Source: Opisthocomus hoazin (Eukaryota; Chordata; Aves; Opisthocomiformes; Opisthocomidae). From it: DNA of 64,000 nt. Of this stretch, positions 1 to 14,264 are shown piece by piece (within the stretch, counting starts at the first letter, position 1; each line of letters opens with the position of its first letter). Location of the stretch: positions 42,237,912 to 42,301,911 of the forward strand of contig NC_134420.1 of NCBI RefSeq assembly GCF_030867145.1, read 5' to 3'. Under the pieces are notes generated by a model. That model had not been told where the DNA came from and ran no database searches. It saw nothing but the letters and a program-made list of their open reading frames with translations. The translations under genes and the position numbers were made by a program.

Positions 1-641
1 GCTGCAATAATTGCAATGTGGTCACATAGGACACATTCAAAAGGTGTCAGATGTCTTCAAAAAAGGTGGGTAGCCAGGCTTATTCAGTTTGGTCTAAAGT
101 ACGGTACAGAGCCTGGTGTAGCAGGTTATGTCAATGCTGGGAACTGGAGGTGTCAAACATTGTACCCAGCAATCGCATCAGAGGCTGAACAGACAGTTAA
201 GAGAGGAGACAGCATGCACCAAATCCAGGAAGTAAAACAAAGCCTTGATCAGACATTGCAGTCAAATCAATAAGACGATGAATTTATTTATTAAGTTGAG
301 GTTTGAGAAAACTGGTAGCTGAAGGACTCACTGGGGAGAGGAACAGCAGAGAAAGTATGATACAGAAATAAAGACAAGAAAGGCACTATGGCTACTGCCA
401 AAGGAAAAAACAGAGCTTCTGGTAGATGACAAAGTGTCAGGAATATTTTTTCACAAGCACTCTTCTGGCTTGCAATCAAGTTTTCTTGGGAAAGGCATTA
501 CCTGAGTTCTCTGAGACTGCTGACTGCATATGGGATGATTCAGTTCTACACAGACTCTTTATACAAGACCTCTGATATTAAATAAAGTGTAAAGATGAAC
601 AAATTGGAAAATATTAAAGTTTCCTATTCCCAGACAATGTG

Positions 642-657
642 TATATATATATATATA
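642..657. repeat. (TA)8 microsatellite
   Basis: Eight uninterrupted TA units, followed by further alternating AT-rich sequence with ATATGCATGCATAT about ten bases downstream. It is a simple dinucleotide repeat of ordinary length. Confidence 0.9.
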
Positions 658-3600
658 CATATATGCATGCATATTTAGACAAGAGAGTAAACTGTTTAGG
701 AACCTGCTTTGAGTGAACAAAGATAACCAAGATGCATTATCAAGGAAAAGTCATACATGCTCAGTGTATGGGAATCGAAAGTGGTCCTGGACAGAACCAT
801 CCTCAAGAAATTTTCAGGAACAGAACTGGACACTGCCAATATATATGATACATAGATAGATTGGGGGATTTTTTTTTTTCAGCAGCCCCTTCACCTTCAT
901 ACAAGCAGAGGATGGTAAGTCTTCAAACACCCTGTTAAACATCCAGAGAGTGTGGAGTTTGAGTAAGGTGGGTTTTGCCCTCCAGAAAGTAGAAATAATT
1001 AAGATGACCTGCATGGTTCCCAAATGAGTTAATAAAGATGCAGTCTAATTAAATCACAGTCCTTACATCTCATCTTTCCTTTCATGTCTGGGACAAAACC
1101 CAGTTCTTGTACATTTTGTACACTACCCTGAAAAGAAAGAGTTCCATTAGATTTTAATGGCTACTTTCTGCAAACTTTGCCTTTGAGTCTTTGTAAATCT
1201 GTCATTCCTCTTTTACTGAGCCAGTCAAAAGATATGTACCTTGTAACGAAAGATGTGCTTTGAGTGATTTCAGAACACCATCCTTTATCACGATGTTGTG
1301 TTAGGGCGCAATTGTGGGCAAGGTGGAGCATGGTCATACTGATTCCAGTGTCCTTGCTACCCAGGGGTTGCTTCTGGAGTGCTAAAGAGATGAAAGAGGC
1401 AATCAAGAAAGAGATTCCATTTCACTCTCTGGTGAAGGAACATTCAGCTTGGTTTTGTGCAGTGTGTTTCTGATGACTGCTGACACATGAATAAGAGAGA
1501 CCTTAAGGCAAGTCCGCATCCTCTCATAAGATGCAACAAAGGCCACAAGGCTGTCTCACTTTTTTCTTCCCATCTGACTTCATTCCATTGGCATTCTAAG
1601 TAAAGCACATCATAAGAACAAAATTTGTAACAAGAATAAAGTAGAACTAAGCTAGGAGGGAAAATTCTTCATAAAAGAGGAGGTACAGGAACTTGGCAGG
1701 CATATAGACAGCTGCATTTTTGTCCTGCTTGCTTAACAGTGTAAACAACTTTTGTTGGTTAGCTTTGTATATGACCATTCAGGAAAACCTCTACATAGAC
1801 AATGTATCTTGTCAACCATTTCCTGTGTGTGTAAAATGTAATTCGTCACCCTGCACTGCCTTGGCAGCAGCCTTGTAAAGAACACACTGAATTAATGAAT
1901 ATTTCATAAAGATGTGATTTATTAGCATTCCTCTGCCTTTGCTTTGAAAAAGATCCATCCTTCAAAAGCTGAGTGCACAAAAGCTATCTGCAGGTATGGA
2001 AAGTATACTGAACCCCCTGAAGACAAAACCAGGATTTCTTAATAACCTCTGGGCCATATAGACTTTAGAAGAGATATTTAGTAAATCTCGTATTAATATT
2101 TTAGATGGCAAAGAAACGCAGTACTAAGATAATATACTGAATTTGACTGTCAGAACCATGAGCTACCACAAAAAAAAAAAATTATTACCAATTCACAGTT
2201 TTTCAGTTTCATATATTTTGACGAACACATAACAATCACAGCATGGTACAAATACCTCTGGGTCTTCTGAGCTACCCACATTTCCATACTGCTATAGAGC
2301 ACCTTTCCTTCCAAGATCCCAACAGCAAATCTGTTATATGCACAAATTATGAGGTTGTATGCACTTGTACATTTATCTATACCACTAATGCCCTTGGGTG
2401 CTATCTAAGACACCAACTGCTGTAAGAAGTGTTCTTTTCCTATGACGGCAAATATTTATTGTGTTCAATTAATATTCATACTCTTGCATATTACACAAAT
2501 ATATTGTTTCTTTTCTCAGAATTTGCAGACTCTGACACACATTGCAATACAGGCACAAAATAAACCAGAAAATCAAATGTGATTTTGCTATCTCAGGCAG
2601 CTGGTGCTCTCTATCAGGGGTATAAAAATGCATTTTAACTGCATTTAATGCATCACACTGTTTCAAAATGTATTTGCACTTTTTCTCTCAACAGACATCC
2701 CTTATTTGCAGTGCTGGTGCAATCCTAGTATTACTTGTTTTCTGTGTGTTTGATCCACAATGCCTGTTAAACTCACCAGGTTACTACAGCCCTTATCTTC
2801 AACTGTAGGAATTCATGCTTTCATTTCAGGAATCTTCTTATTCTGTGAAGATGGTAAAAGCTGTATAATGTCAGACCATTACAAAACAACACAGAAGTAC
2901 TTCACAACAAGAAACATTCATTATGGTTGTCTTTAAACCTCCTACACTACAACTTTCTTGTGTCTCTTTCCACAGTGATTGGAAGATGCATAGCTCCAAT
3001 GTATAGCTTTGAGATGCCAGACCAAAAGAGAAAGATGCATGTGCACGGCAAGTTATAAGGACAGGGTGACAGATGATACTTTTGTAGTGATTTTTTTTTT
3101 TAAATCTGTCTTAATTAGTTAATCTAATGGTTTTCAGTGGAAGAAGTACCCACTGTGTGTCCTCAGACTTCAGGGAGACAAATATGTATGGGAGGGGAAA
3201 GAGGATTATGTTACAGGAGTAATATTACAAACAGGAAAAAGAAAACTGAAGAACTCCTGAGGCATCCTTCAGCATTATATAGTATGTGGCAAAATTCCTG
3301 CAGAGTTTGTCTCAGAACCTAGAAAAGCTTTCTCACTTACCAAGCTATGCATCTAAGCCCTTAGTGTTAAGGGACAATATGGAGACACTCTTCCTAAAAG
3401 TCCGTTCTTGTGCAGAGGCATTCATCTAGGAAAAATATACCTATAATCCATCAGAGATATGTACCAGGTATTGTGCATAGCTCAGGTAAAGTTTATAAAG
3501 CACTCAGTCAAATATTGGTATGATGTGCATGGAAAATTAAAAACTATTGCGTATTATCAGAAGTTGACATTGTCAGACATGTCAGAAGAAAAAGAAGAGA

Positions 3601-5335
3601 TTTTCTTGAAGCTATCTTCACCCCCTTTTAAGAGCCATTCCCTGGATGTTGTTGGTTTATTCCATGATCACCACAAAACTGGAAAAACTGTGGTGGTAGT
3701 CATGAGACATTGTTTTCTCTGCAGACACAGTCCTTTTTCTAATGCAGAGGTTGAAACAGCGGCAGAGTTAGCTTTCACTGACTACCAAAGGTGGACGAAC
3801 ATACTGTCAGACAAGGGAAAAATTTAGTTATTCTAGTTTTTAAAAATTTATGGGACTAAATGAGGTAAATCAACTAGGCTGAGAGATTTGAAGGGACACT
3901 TAAATGCAGGTTACTAATATGTTGAAGCTGTAAGCAATTAAGTTACAATTTCGCTGTACTTACCATCTCTAGATAACTTGGCATACAATCTGACTTTATC
4001 ACCTACCTAAATGAAGAACAGGAATATTTTGGATGTTATTAGAGATTTTGGGGAGGGTAGCACTCAACAAAAAGCTGAAGCAGTCATTGTATATACTCAG
4101 TGGGTCAGTAATAATTGACATTACTTGAGGAACTCCAAAGTTAAGTTATAATAAAAACTTATGTAAATACTTACTTAGGATTTGAGATCCATCTTCTCTA
4201 TTCTTGTCAAATATCAGCTGGTGCAGAATTGTTGGGAAAAGTCTTTTGAAGTGGAAGAAATGGTTAGTAGCATTATCAATAAAGTAAATAAAAAACTCTT
4301 TTGGAACAAGGTCACACCAACAACTGTGCATGTCAGTAGGTTAAAATCCCATGACAGCTGGGGGTGGTTGTTAACTGCAGATACAGCAGGCATAAGGGAA
4401 TTCAAACTGAACACAGGATAAAAAGTAGAATTTGAAGAATCAGTTCTAATTGATTTTGTGTTTTTTGGCATCATCACCAAAGACTGGTACAGAGTCAAGC
4501 ATGGAGGTTTCGTAGTCATTTATGAAGAAGATACATAAGAAGTAAGAAAAAAGAGTGGGGGTTTGTAACTAAATCTTTATAACTGAGGTCTCAGATACAA
4601 TTCAGATGCAGAACTGTATCTGAGAATGTTGTGAGGAAATAGTAAGATCAGGTTGGATGTAAATCACTGGAGAGTCAACGTGCCACTGTGATTGATGCAC
4701 TTCTTTTTTGGATGGTCCACCAGATTACATAGAGAAAAGAATGTCAGCACACTGGATTTAACTGGAAAAAACTCTTTCCACAGAGGGAAAATAAAATCTG
4801 TTCTCATCACTGATGTGAGACAAGATTATGTTAAAAGGCTGACTGGTCCTTCAACTGTATTTGAGGCAGGCCGGCTCAATGCTGGCTGGATTATGCAGTC
4901 ATGACAAACTTGCACTGATGACATCACCACCTTCGGAAGTTGGAAAAAAAACAAAGAAAATGTTTAATTATTTGGGGAAACCTACTTACTGAGTTCACAC
5001 TATTCAACAGGAAAATCTGTCTCATGTAGTTCAAAAATAACTTGGGAGATAAAGGAAGAAATATATGCCAATCCCCTAAATGGGATGGTCGTTAAAAATT
5101 GACCCAAATGCCTAAACTCAGTCATTCACAGGAGTTTCAGGATATTACAGAAGCTGGCTGGATGTGCAAAATTTCAATTATATTGTTGCTCTTATTACTG
5201 CACTGTGTAAAAAATAGAAAGCTAATAAAATAATCCTAGCTGAAGCTTTTCAGAGAGGCTTTAGCAGGTAAAGGCATTACTGTCTTAATCTTTGTTGTCC
5301 CAACTTTGCTGTCCCAAACTTTGAGAAAATATTTG

Positions 5336-5363
5336 AGCACATCTCCAATATTTGAGATGTGCT
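5336..5363. repeat. Perfect 10-bp inverted repeat (hairpin)
   Basis: AGCACATCTC at 5336-5345 is followed, after an 8-base AT-rich spacer, by its exact reverse complement GAGATGTGCT at 5354-5363. The surrounding sequence also repeats ATATTTGAG on both sides of the left arm. No gene is adjacent, so a function is not implied. Confidence 0.8.
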
Positions 5364-8300
5364 TATGAAATTTGGGAAAGACAGAAAAAAAAAAGCCACC
5401 TTGTTATTTTCGTAAAGGAAAAAAAAAAAGTGAGCAAAAGTTTTCCATTACAGAAAACGTATACTTTCAAGCAGCAGAACCATTATCTGATTGATTGTAA
5501 ATGTAGGCATCTCTCATACTAGTCCTCTCTAATCTGGTTTGACAGAATGAAAGGAACATATTCCAAATTGCTATAATAGAGCCTTCTGCTTCAGGAATTT
5601 AATAAGAGAGTTGTTCATATCAAAGGTAAAAAGTGCATATCACAGTAGTAGATTATTTTTTTGGCACTTTTCAAAATAGTAAATGGGATGTTTACATTTA
5701 AATTATGCAAATATAGTTTTTCTTTTCTTTCTGTCTTAACCTTTGGTTTGTGTCAAGAGAGACTTCAGGATAGTTGGCAAACATCAAAGCACTCTAGTCC
5801 CTACGTGTGTCATCTTTGAAATAAATGTATTAGACTACTCAACAACGTTCATTTTCTTGTACAGATCTCAAGACTGCAGAAAAGCCACGGAGAGTAGGAG
5901 GTGAATCCTTTAGAAACCTGCAGAGGTTTCTACAAACACTCTTAATGTAGTGCCTTGGTGTGATAGAAGCATTTCCTAGTGTGTCACAGTAGCCACAGAA
6001 TCTCTGCTAAGTGATAGAAGAGACGAAAGACTGTTTGAACTTCAGGAGTCTCTACCAATTCATCCTAAATACTTAATATATTTGTATTTAAAAATTAATC
6101 CATTATTTTTGCATTACTAAATAATAGTAAAAGAAAAACAATTGCCTCAGTTATTACCAGAAAGGTTAATGCAGGTCAAACATATCTCAAAGATATCAGT
6201 ACTGCCTGGACAGAGGATGCATTTTTGTTTCTGATTTTTTTTTTTCACTCTGCAGTTACCTATACATAAGTTTTATTGCCACATTGTGACTAACCACACA
6301 GATCCTATTATTTTTTCTGTGGCTTCATGAGTCCATCCCAGTACAAATATGTATAATTTAGCACATTGACTTTCTACAAAAAAACCCGCTTTTTTTCTTA
6401 CATAGCTTGAAATGTGTAGCTTTTCCTATTGCTAAAACTCAGAGATTTCAGTCAAAGCATTTTGGAATCCTAGGCCTGGTGCTTTATGATGCTACTGCTC
6501 TGTTATCTGCCCTGTTTCTCCTCTGGAGGGTTATGTACATATTGCCTGGACAGCTGGCCCTGTGTTCTGGAGTCTTCACCACACCAGACTTCAGTCAGCT
6601 GTATTATATCAACTGCATTAATCAGCATTTGTCCTGAGGCGCTAGTCTGTAAAATAAGACTGCTGAAAAACAGACCTGTTCTCCATTTTGTCACTTTTGC
6701 AAAAGAGGCAGCAGTTTCCACAGAGGATGAGGCTGAACGTGTCATAGAAGAGTCACATATTAAAACAGCCTCTACTGAGTTTACCACATCTTGCTTCTCA
6801 TTTACACGGGGTATGCAGCATGAACACAGGAGTGAAAGAAGAAATACAGTCAAAGCATAATCATGTTGTTTGTTGTTTGTGGCGGTTTTTTTTCTTTTGA
6901 AGTTGTCAGTATTCCAACGGTTTGCAGTATTTGCCTGGTCGAATTTGAATGAATGGAAACTCATTCCTCTGCTTTTTGAGCTTCTTAGGTCAACTGCAAA
7001 GCCTAAGCACAGAAAGCTCCCTGAAGAATGACATTTTAGCCTTAATGCCCAGTTTTCTGTGTTCCAGTGATATAAAACAAATGCTTTTTATATGGCTTTT
7101 AATGAATGTTCTTCTGGACTCTGCCAGCATGAATATTTCCCCTAACAGTTGAAAAAAATATTCCTGTAGACTGCTAAAAATTTACCTTTGGATGATATTT
7201 TAATGTTTTCTGTTTGTGTGTGCTGAGAACGTGGCATTAAGTAATGAATATAAATAGCCATGGTTGGTGAAGATTACTGAGTTGTTTAGCAAGCAGTCTG
7301 AACATTTTCGTACATTATCATCTTAAAAATACATTGCAGAAAAATGGAATAAGCACAATGAAAATGTACATTTAGTTTATGAGTGCATAAAACTTACTGT
7401 TAAATGTCAATTGCCGATTTGTGATGTGTCATCTGCTATTCGCTTCATACTGCATATGTTATAATTACATTCTGTTTAAAAATGTATGTTATGGTAAGTA
7501 TGCTTGTAGGAGAAGTTCAAAGGATTTTTAACTATTTTAAATTGCACCATAATGTATTTATATGCCCTCACTTATGCAGGAACATATTTATTACATTTAA
7601 ATGTATAGTTCTCCAATCTGCAAAACTTTCACTGGGCTTCGGGTAGGACTATGCCTCTGAAAATGTTTATAAATGTCTTTAATGTGTAAATTAAATCTAT
7701 TCAAGAAGTCTGATTTGAAGACAGTCCTGAACATCTTTTTTTTTTCTTGTTTTACAAATAAATAAAAGTAATGCCTGTGAAAGGAGTGGAGAAATAATTC
7801 TTGAGATTGGTGCTCTGTTCAGTTATACAGTAAGGAAAGGATAAAAAATGACAGGTAATATCACAGGCAAAGTGTCCACAAAAGTTAAAACCAGTGAACC
7901 ATCAAAAAGCCCTCTTTATATTGCACACATGATGGTTGCAATTCATTTTGGTTCATGTTGTACATGTGAAATCTGATTCTCTACAGCTGAGAACCACTAT
8001 AAATGCCTTTTGTAGTAAATTAAGAGAAATATGTATTTTTTCAGGAAATCAGCCATCTAACTCTTTTACAAGATACTTCAGGATGACATACATCTTTCCT
8101 GTAAGTATTTGATTTCTCCTTGTTCACTAAGAAGGCTACCTGTGGTAATTAACAAGAAGAAGAAGAGTTCACAAAAGCCTAGTCAAAAAGCTTACTCTTT
8201 TTACACATTTTTGTTGTTGTTCGAATACATTAGAAACCAGAGAATGAAAAAGTGTTACAAAAATGAGATTTCAAAATACATATTGCATTTATGAGATTTA

Positions 8301-10186
8301 ATTCCCCAACTGATCATAGCATTATAGGTCCAGGTCAAATTTTGAAGTAATTACAGAGTAATATTTTCCCCAAAAATTGTTATTTATCTTATGTTAGTGC
8401 ACTAGGTTGCAAACACATTTCTAAAGTTTGGCAATTATGTTAAAAAGTTTGGCTGATGTGGAAAAAAAATGCTATAAATAGTAGATACTCTGGAACATGA
8501 TGAGTGTATAAAAATAAAATATGGATCATAATTAGAAAGGAATTTTCAGAACATTGTCCAACCACTAAGAGTAAATAATTCTGTGGAAATGCAGAACAGC
8601 CCAGGTGGTAATTGCCAAGCAATTATCAAATTATTATCAAGCTTCAGTAGAATTTTTTGACCTTCCAGAAAACTGGACTACAGTCTTTCACAACACATGG
8701 CTAAGAGACATGATCTTTGTAGTAGAAGTAGTTCCCACCCAGTTAGAGTGAGCTATTGAGTTAACAACTACACAATAGACAAGAAAACCATATTTGGAGT
8801 CCACAGATACAGGAAATTACAGGCGTCAGAACACCAGTAACAGTGGCCGATTAGTATTACCAGAACTGAGCACTCAGTTTCGTGGTCCTAACTAACCGGA
8901 CTATCAGGAAACAATAGATACAACCAGATGCAAAAGCAATTCTCTGCAGTCTGTGGAGCACAAATTTCACTTCTCACTCCAATTTCACTGAACACTAAAA
9001 GTAAGAAAGGAAAGCAAAACATATGTATAGTAACTCAAATCAAAAGTGGAAGGAGAATGTAAGTCAAGTGCTCAACCCTCAAGTAAAATGTATCCACATT
9101 CTTATTTTAGATATATTTTATAAAATCTCTGACACAAACATTCTTTGATCTTTTGTCCATCCAAACCCATTCATTTCAATACAGTTATAGAACTTATTAA
9201 AATTTGCTTTAGAATTCTAAGAAAGCATTTCCACTCTTTGCAACATCAGTGTAAATCTGGATTAATTCCCTGTGAAATCACCACATACCTCTGGAGTGAA
9301 TTTAGGTATGAGATTTGAATCAGACTTAAAGAACTATATCATACCAATACAATTTTTTCTGTTATGTAGATCTTTCCATATAGACAGTCCTCCATTAATT
9401 TGGAATTGCTTATGCTATACTCAAAAAAGCAATGATTTTGAGTTCCGAATAGACCTAGACAGGTATCAGCTTTGATTAGGTCTCTTTTCTCTACCAATTT
9501 TAATTTGTGAAATGTTGTTATTACCAAAGGAAGTATTTTTGTTCGTTTCTTTTACTAAATCTTATTTACACTGAGAAATATATTGCTCCATTAGTGAACT
9601 GCTTTGCAAATATACATTTGCATTCATATAAAGAAAGTGACAGCTGTTCCTCATAATTTACCAATCTGCTGAATATCCTTTGACTCACCAAATTGCATCT
9701 CATAGCTGAATGAAATATTGCAAAATATTTTTTCAGACTTAACCTCCAGGGATGAAGGTTTTCATTGTGACTTGTTAACTGTTATAGATTACAAGAGAGA
9801 GAGAATATAAAAATAACACTTTTTTTTCTTTTTTTTTTCTTTCTTTTCCTTATGATAAGTCACTAAAATAGTATGCCCTAGGGACCCAGGACCTAAGGTA
9901 AACATTTTTCCTAAAGTACCACAAGCAAGTCAAAGAGAAAGAATGCAGTACACAGTGGCAAAGATATTTAGCAGAGGTTTCAAAAATGCTGAGAATTGGA
10001 CTAAGATGAGACAATAGGCAGGCAAGAATAACACTTGACCTATTGCCTTGGTACAATACAAATTCAGAGTATTCAGAGTTAAATACAACAGAGACCTGCA
10101 GTTTAGTATTTATGTTTTAGCCGATATGAATTTTTGGATCAGAGTTTTGTTGTACGAAGACTAAAGGCTTGTCTCCCAGCAACTTT

Positions 10187-10207
10187 GGTGAGACTGGTTG
10201 TCTCACC
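10187..10207. repeat. Perfect 8-bp inverted repeat
   Basis: GGTGAGAC (10187-10194), a 5-base loop TGGTT, then GTCTCACC (10200-10207). It could fold as a short stable hairpin in DNA or RNA. An isolated stem of this size is expected occasionally by chance. Confidence 0.75.
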
Positions 10208-11503
10208 TTGCTTCATCTGACAAGTTCATTATATGAACACGTAACATGCACAGGATAAAGAATGAAATTAAATGGATGAAAAATTTGAATGAATTGTAAG
10301 TATTGCCTTGCAGAAAGTAATTATTCTCTCAGAATGGCAAACATACAAGTGATGGACATAGGAACAGAATTTGATTTTGCACTGTCTTCCGCTTCAAGAT
10401 GGTATGCTTCTTTAAAATTGTACATAGTGGCAGTCCAGGGCCAGTGAATTTACTTGATATATACTAAAACCAATTTTTTAAAATGTAAATCTTGAAATGT
10501 ATTTCATCAAGAACCATGTAGACCTTCAGCTAACTTTGAAATATGGACTATGTAGAGGTAAATCTGAATTTTATCTCCATTCTTCCAGTGGTAGAAGAAG
10601 AATGCAATGAAGAAAAATAACGGCTTCTGTGTTTCATTAACAAAGCTTGTGTCCATCTTGATGTTTCACTGCTTGATCACCTTTGTCAAAGTGTCTTATT
10701 TTACTACTGATACTGTTTTATTTTCTGTATGTGCCAAGTCACTATACCTTATCTCCATAGTTCATAGAGCCTCATCTCCAAGTTCATTAACAGCTCTGAA
10801 GTCTCATAAAATGAAATAATAAAAGAAACGTACAGAATCAAACTTTTATAATGTATTTGCCTTCATTTTTGCTAGAGAGTGTTCTCATTCTAGAGACCCT
10901 TCTTGCTTTAACAGAAAGCAGTAGTAGTACATTGCTATGGAAACCTTTTCATCTTTATGGTTTTTTCCTACTGGAAAGATTTTATCACCAATTACATTGC
11001 ATTTTCTGTGGCTTGGAACTTCACAAGCATGCCTTGCTTTTACCTTTATTTCTGATTTTGACTTTGTTAATATTGTAATAATTTTTCCTAAAATAATAAT
11101 TTTCTTGGTACCAAAAGTTTGTTATTTTTGCACCTAAATAAATTCAAAGCAGAAAAAAATGCATATATCATCTTCTTAATCTTCATAAGTTCTTTTCAAA
11201 TGTTACATGCCTTATTTTCAATGTAAGAAGAAGAATGGTTAGATAGAATTATTGTTCCACTAACAAAAAAATACAATAAAGTAATATATTCCATTTTACT
11301 TACATTTTCTAAGGACTGAAAACTCTTACCAGCAAGCCCCCTTTTGAGATTTGCTCTTCCCCCAGGCTTGCAATGAATATAAATAGCTGTCATAAATTGT
11401 GCCAACAGACCACTGAAGGAATTCAAACTGCAGAAGTAAGGATGCTTTACTGTGCTGCTGTGCCCATTACTCCACATACAGCACAAGCTCTCATGTTCTC
11501 ATA

Positions 11504-11529
11504 GTATGTGTGTGTGCACGCACGCATGT
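11504..11529. repeat. Alternating purine-pyrimidine tract
   Basis: Twenty-six bases alternate strictly between purine and pyrimidine: a TG run followed by CACGCACGCATGT. Such tracts are the classical sequence type able to adopt left-handed Z-DNA. The core is a short TG microsatellite (11507-11516). Confidence 0.8.
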
Positions 11530-14258
11530 CTGTAATGGTCTCATCTGCACTATAAAACATCTTTAGTTATTGTAGATGATGGGGCATGTACAAGATTCTG
11601 ATTCTTCTTGAAACAAATGTATATTGAAGTGAATTAAGGTTCAGAAGGAGACAACAGAGGACAAATTATGCAAGGGGTTGATGAGCCTAGTCATAAGAAC
11701 AGTACACTTAAGATGCTCTCAAACAAAATACAAATTCATAAAGGTTTTTTTCCGTAAGAAGATAACCTATTTTAGAAAAACAGATAAGTATTTAGATAAA
11801 TTTATATTAATTATGCAGATATTGATGTATACATTATTATCTTTAAAATATTCTTCTAATATCTAAAGGTCTACATATATATGAATGCAAATAGAATACG
11901 AATCATCAGATAAATATCTTTTACACATGTAAAAGCTATTGTATCAAAAGTAGCTGAAAATTAGAATTAAATTCTGCACTATATTTTTTACTGAAATATA
12001 TGACAAATATTTCAGAAACCTCTGTTCCTTTCAAGATTCTATCAGCTTTCCAACCCCTAAAGTGCTATGCAGTGGCACGTGGAAATAACTGAAGCAGTTC
12101 ATACAGCAGAAACAGTATAGCTGGGCTAATGCTGGCCTCTGCCTCAAGTAAGTGTTCCTGCCAAAATATAAAATAAGAAAGTCTGAAAAATTTCCATTAC
12201 AAGAAGCTGATTGGTACCCTTCTGGCACAAGTTTGCAGACTGTCAAAGAAATGCTCACTAGTCCTACTTTAGGTAAAATACAATTAATAATCTCAAACCT
12301 TCAGTTTAAGCTAATGTTGCTTGAATATATCTTGTTGGATCAGATCCAGGAACAGTCAGATGAACAAGTACCATCAGAGCTTTTGGGATGGCCAGACAAA
12401 AGAGAAGCAGACACAAGCAAATCTTTGGCAGCAGCATCTTCAAAAGCTAGTTACCTGCTGTGTGAATTCCTTTCCATAGCTATTAGTCTTTTCTAACCAG
12501 GCAATTTTGATTTTAGTACCTGAGATAGCACAACATCAAGTGCATACCTGAGTTGGTTTTGAGAAAGCTATCTGATGTTATGCTTTTAGAGCTGTCCTGA
12601 TCTGCCCGTTTATCTGCAGGTCCATGGCTGTATTAGCCAAACAGCGACTGCTGAAACCACCTGACTGTTCTCCCCTCTCTTGTGAAATACCTCTTTCACA
12701 TTTACCTTTAATCTAATTGTGTCCTGCTAGACTCTCTTTGTGGACACTCTGTTGATTTTTAGAGCAATTGGGAAATTGTTACCAAGCAGAAAACAGGTGG
12801 GATTACTGAACGTGTACTTTGTACCTATGGATACTTTTTCATAAAGATGTGATATTGTACCTTTGATAATGACATTATGTTGCTCAGAATGTTAAGATGA
12901 GAAGAAATTTTGTGAACATAAATCTATCAGGCACATTTCAGAGCTCTGAAATCATTACCTTTATTGCTGCCTAAAGACACAATGCATCTCTTGCAATGGA
13001 AACCAGCAGTGACATTTCTCTTCCTTTACTTCCAGGCTTGGCTTCAGTTTTTATAGTAATGTATGTACTACATATCTTGGAACTAAAAAGGATTAATGCA
13101 CAATGGCAAAAAGGTGCAGCACATGCTACCAAATGGCGTACTTTTAGGGTAGATATTCTATGTTCAGATATAAGAAATGTGATACTTCATGTTGCTATTT
13201 TCACCACAGAGCAGTAGGTGGAATCTGGGACATCACATTCTTATATTGCTTTATTTACTGTTTCATATATGGTAATAACCAGTAGAAATTAATGGGATCT
13301 TTTAAGTGATGTGAGATCACCCTCCACAGGAAATACTGTAGAATGCAGAATTCCTTAATATCTTGCAAGTTCCATGCACTGCTGTACTTTTCCAAATACT
13401 GCACAGCATTCTTCCCCTGTGATACAACCTGTTCAGTGACTCCATGTTTACCAATATTGTGAAAGCCAAAAACCCTTTCAAAACAATGAAATATACTTAG
13501 CCTTTATACTCCCAGATATCTCAAAAGACATGCTTTGAAAAATAGGTAGAGAGTTGTCACATAAGATTTTTCCATACCTCATAATTTTTTGCCAGGTCAT
13601 TGGTCACAGCCTTCACCAACTCATCCTCCCCTGATATATGTGTTGTAGATGATAAACTCGTTAGGAAAATCAATTACTGCTCTACTTCATTTCCTTTTCT
13701 TTTATAAAATATATATCTTCTTTTTAAAATATATATCTACATGCTTTAAATTATTTCATTTAAAAGTGCAATACCTATTTCCTAAATTCATAGCAGGAAC
13801 AATCCACAACAGTATGTCTTTTCTCTCATGTTAGCCTAGACTGAAGGTAATTTAAAAAACATACATTAGTATTCCTAAATAAAAGTCCCAGGGAAGAGGA
13901 ATCTATGTCTGTGTTAACTTCTGAAAGAAATACCTTCAGTCTGGGTAGTACTGAAGCTGCTTATCATCTCCTGATCCTAGGTGTTTGGCCTCCCCACTGA
14001 AATATATATATATGACACAGCCTGATGATCTCATAAAGGCCTTTTGGTTTGGTACAATGTGAAGGATAGGTAAAAGTGAAAATTAAAGGCAAGAAGATCA
14101 AAGAAAATGCATATGCCCTTCTAGATAAATGGCTGTAATCAGGCATCTGGGAGCTGCAGCAGAGGCAAACAAAAATTCTCTACAGGTGTCTATCCTGTAC
14201 ACAGGAGAGGTTAATCCCCAGAAAACCAATTTACAAGGCATAGTTGTTGACACTTTGT

Positions 14259-14264
14259 TTTATT
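14259..14264 (-). promoter_or_regulatory. Possible polyadenylation signal on the minus strand
   Basis: The minus strand reads AATAAA here, roughly 0.9 kb downstream (minus-strand sense) of the CpG-rich block at 14.65-15.25 kb. The interval between them is less AT-rich than the flanks and open on the minus strand from 14644 to 14231 (137 codons, no recognised domain). The hexamer lies inside that open frame, which argues against the frame being the coding part of such a transcript. A hexamer alone is weak evidence. Confidence 0.25.

Larger units (their letters stand above)
1..14230. other. AT-rich unique DNA without recognisable genes
   Basis: This stretch is AT-rich and interrupted by stop codons in all frames. 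The longest open frames (for example 3459-3827 plus, 122 codons; 6503-6964 minus, 153 codons; 12152-12496 plus, 114 codons) carry no motif I recognise, no low-complexity protein pattern and no convincing splice context, and their lengths are what chance gives in this much sequence. Short simple repeats and hairpins inside it are listed separately. I see no CR1 3' octamer array, no LTR ends and no RNA gene. It is best read as intergenic or intronic DNA. Confidence 0.7.

Noticed and set aside
3459-3827. 122-codon plus-strand frame
   Set aside because: Mixed composition without a domain or splice context. Kept only as an example of a chance frame.
4308-4350. AAGGTCACACCAACA, similar to antisense MIR
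   Set aside because: Similarity ends after about 12 bases and the flanks do not follow the SINE order.
6503-6964. 153-codon minus-strand frame
   Set aside because: No recognised motif and overlapping plus-strand frames of similar quality. Length is compatible with chance.
9239-9335. Possible second copy of the 44.1-kb palindromic element (CAGTGTAAATCTGGATTAATTC)
   Set aside because: Only one arm fits well and the opposite arm is not convincing.
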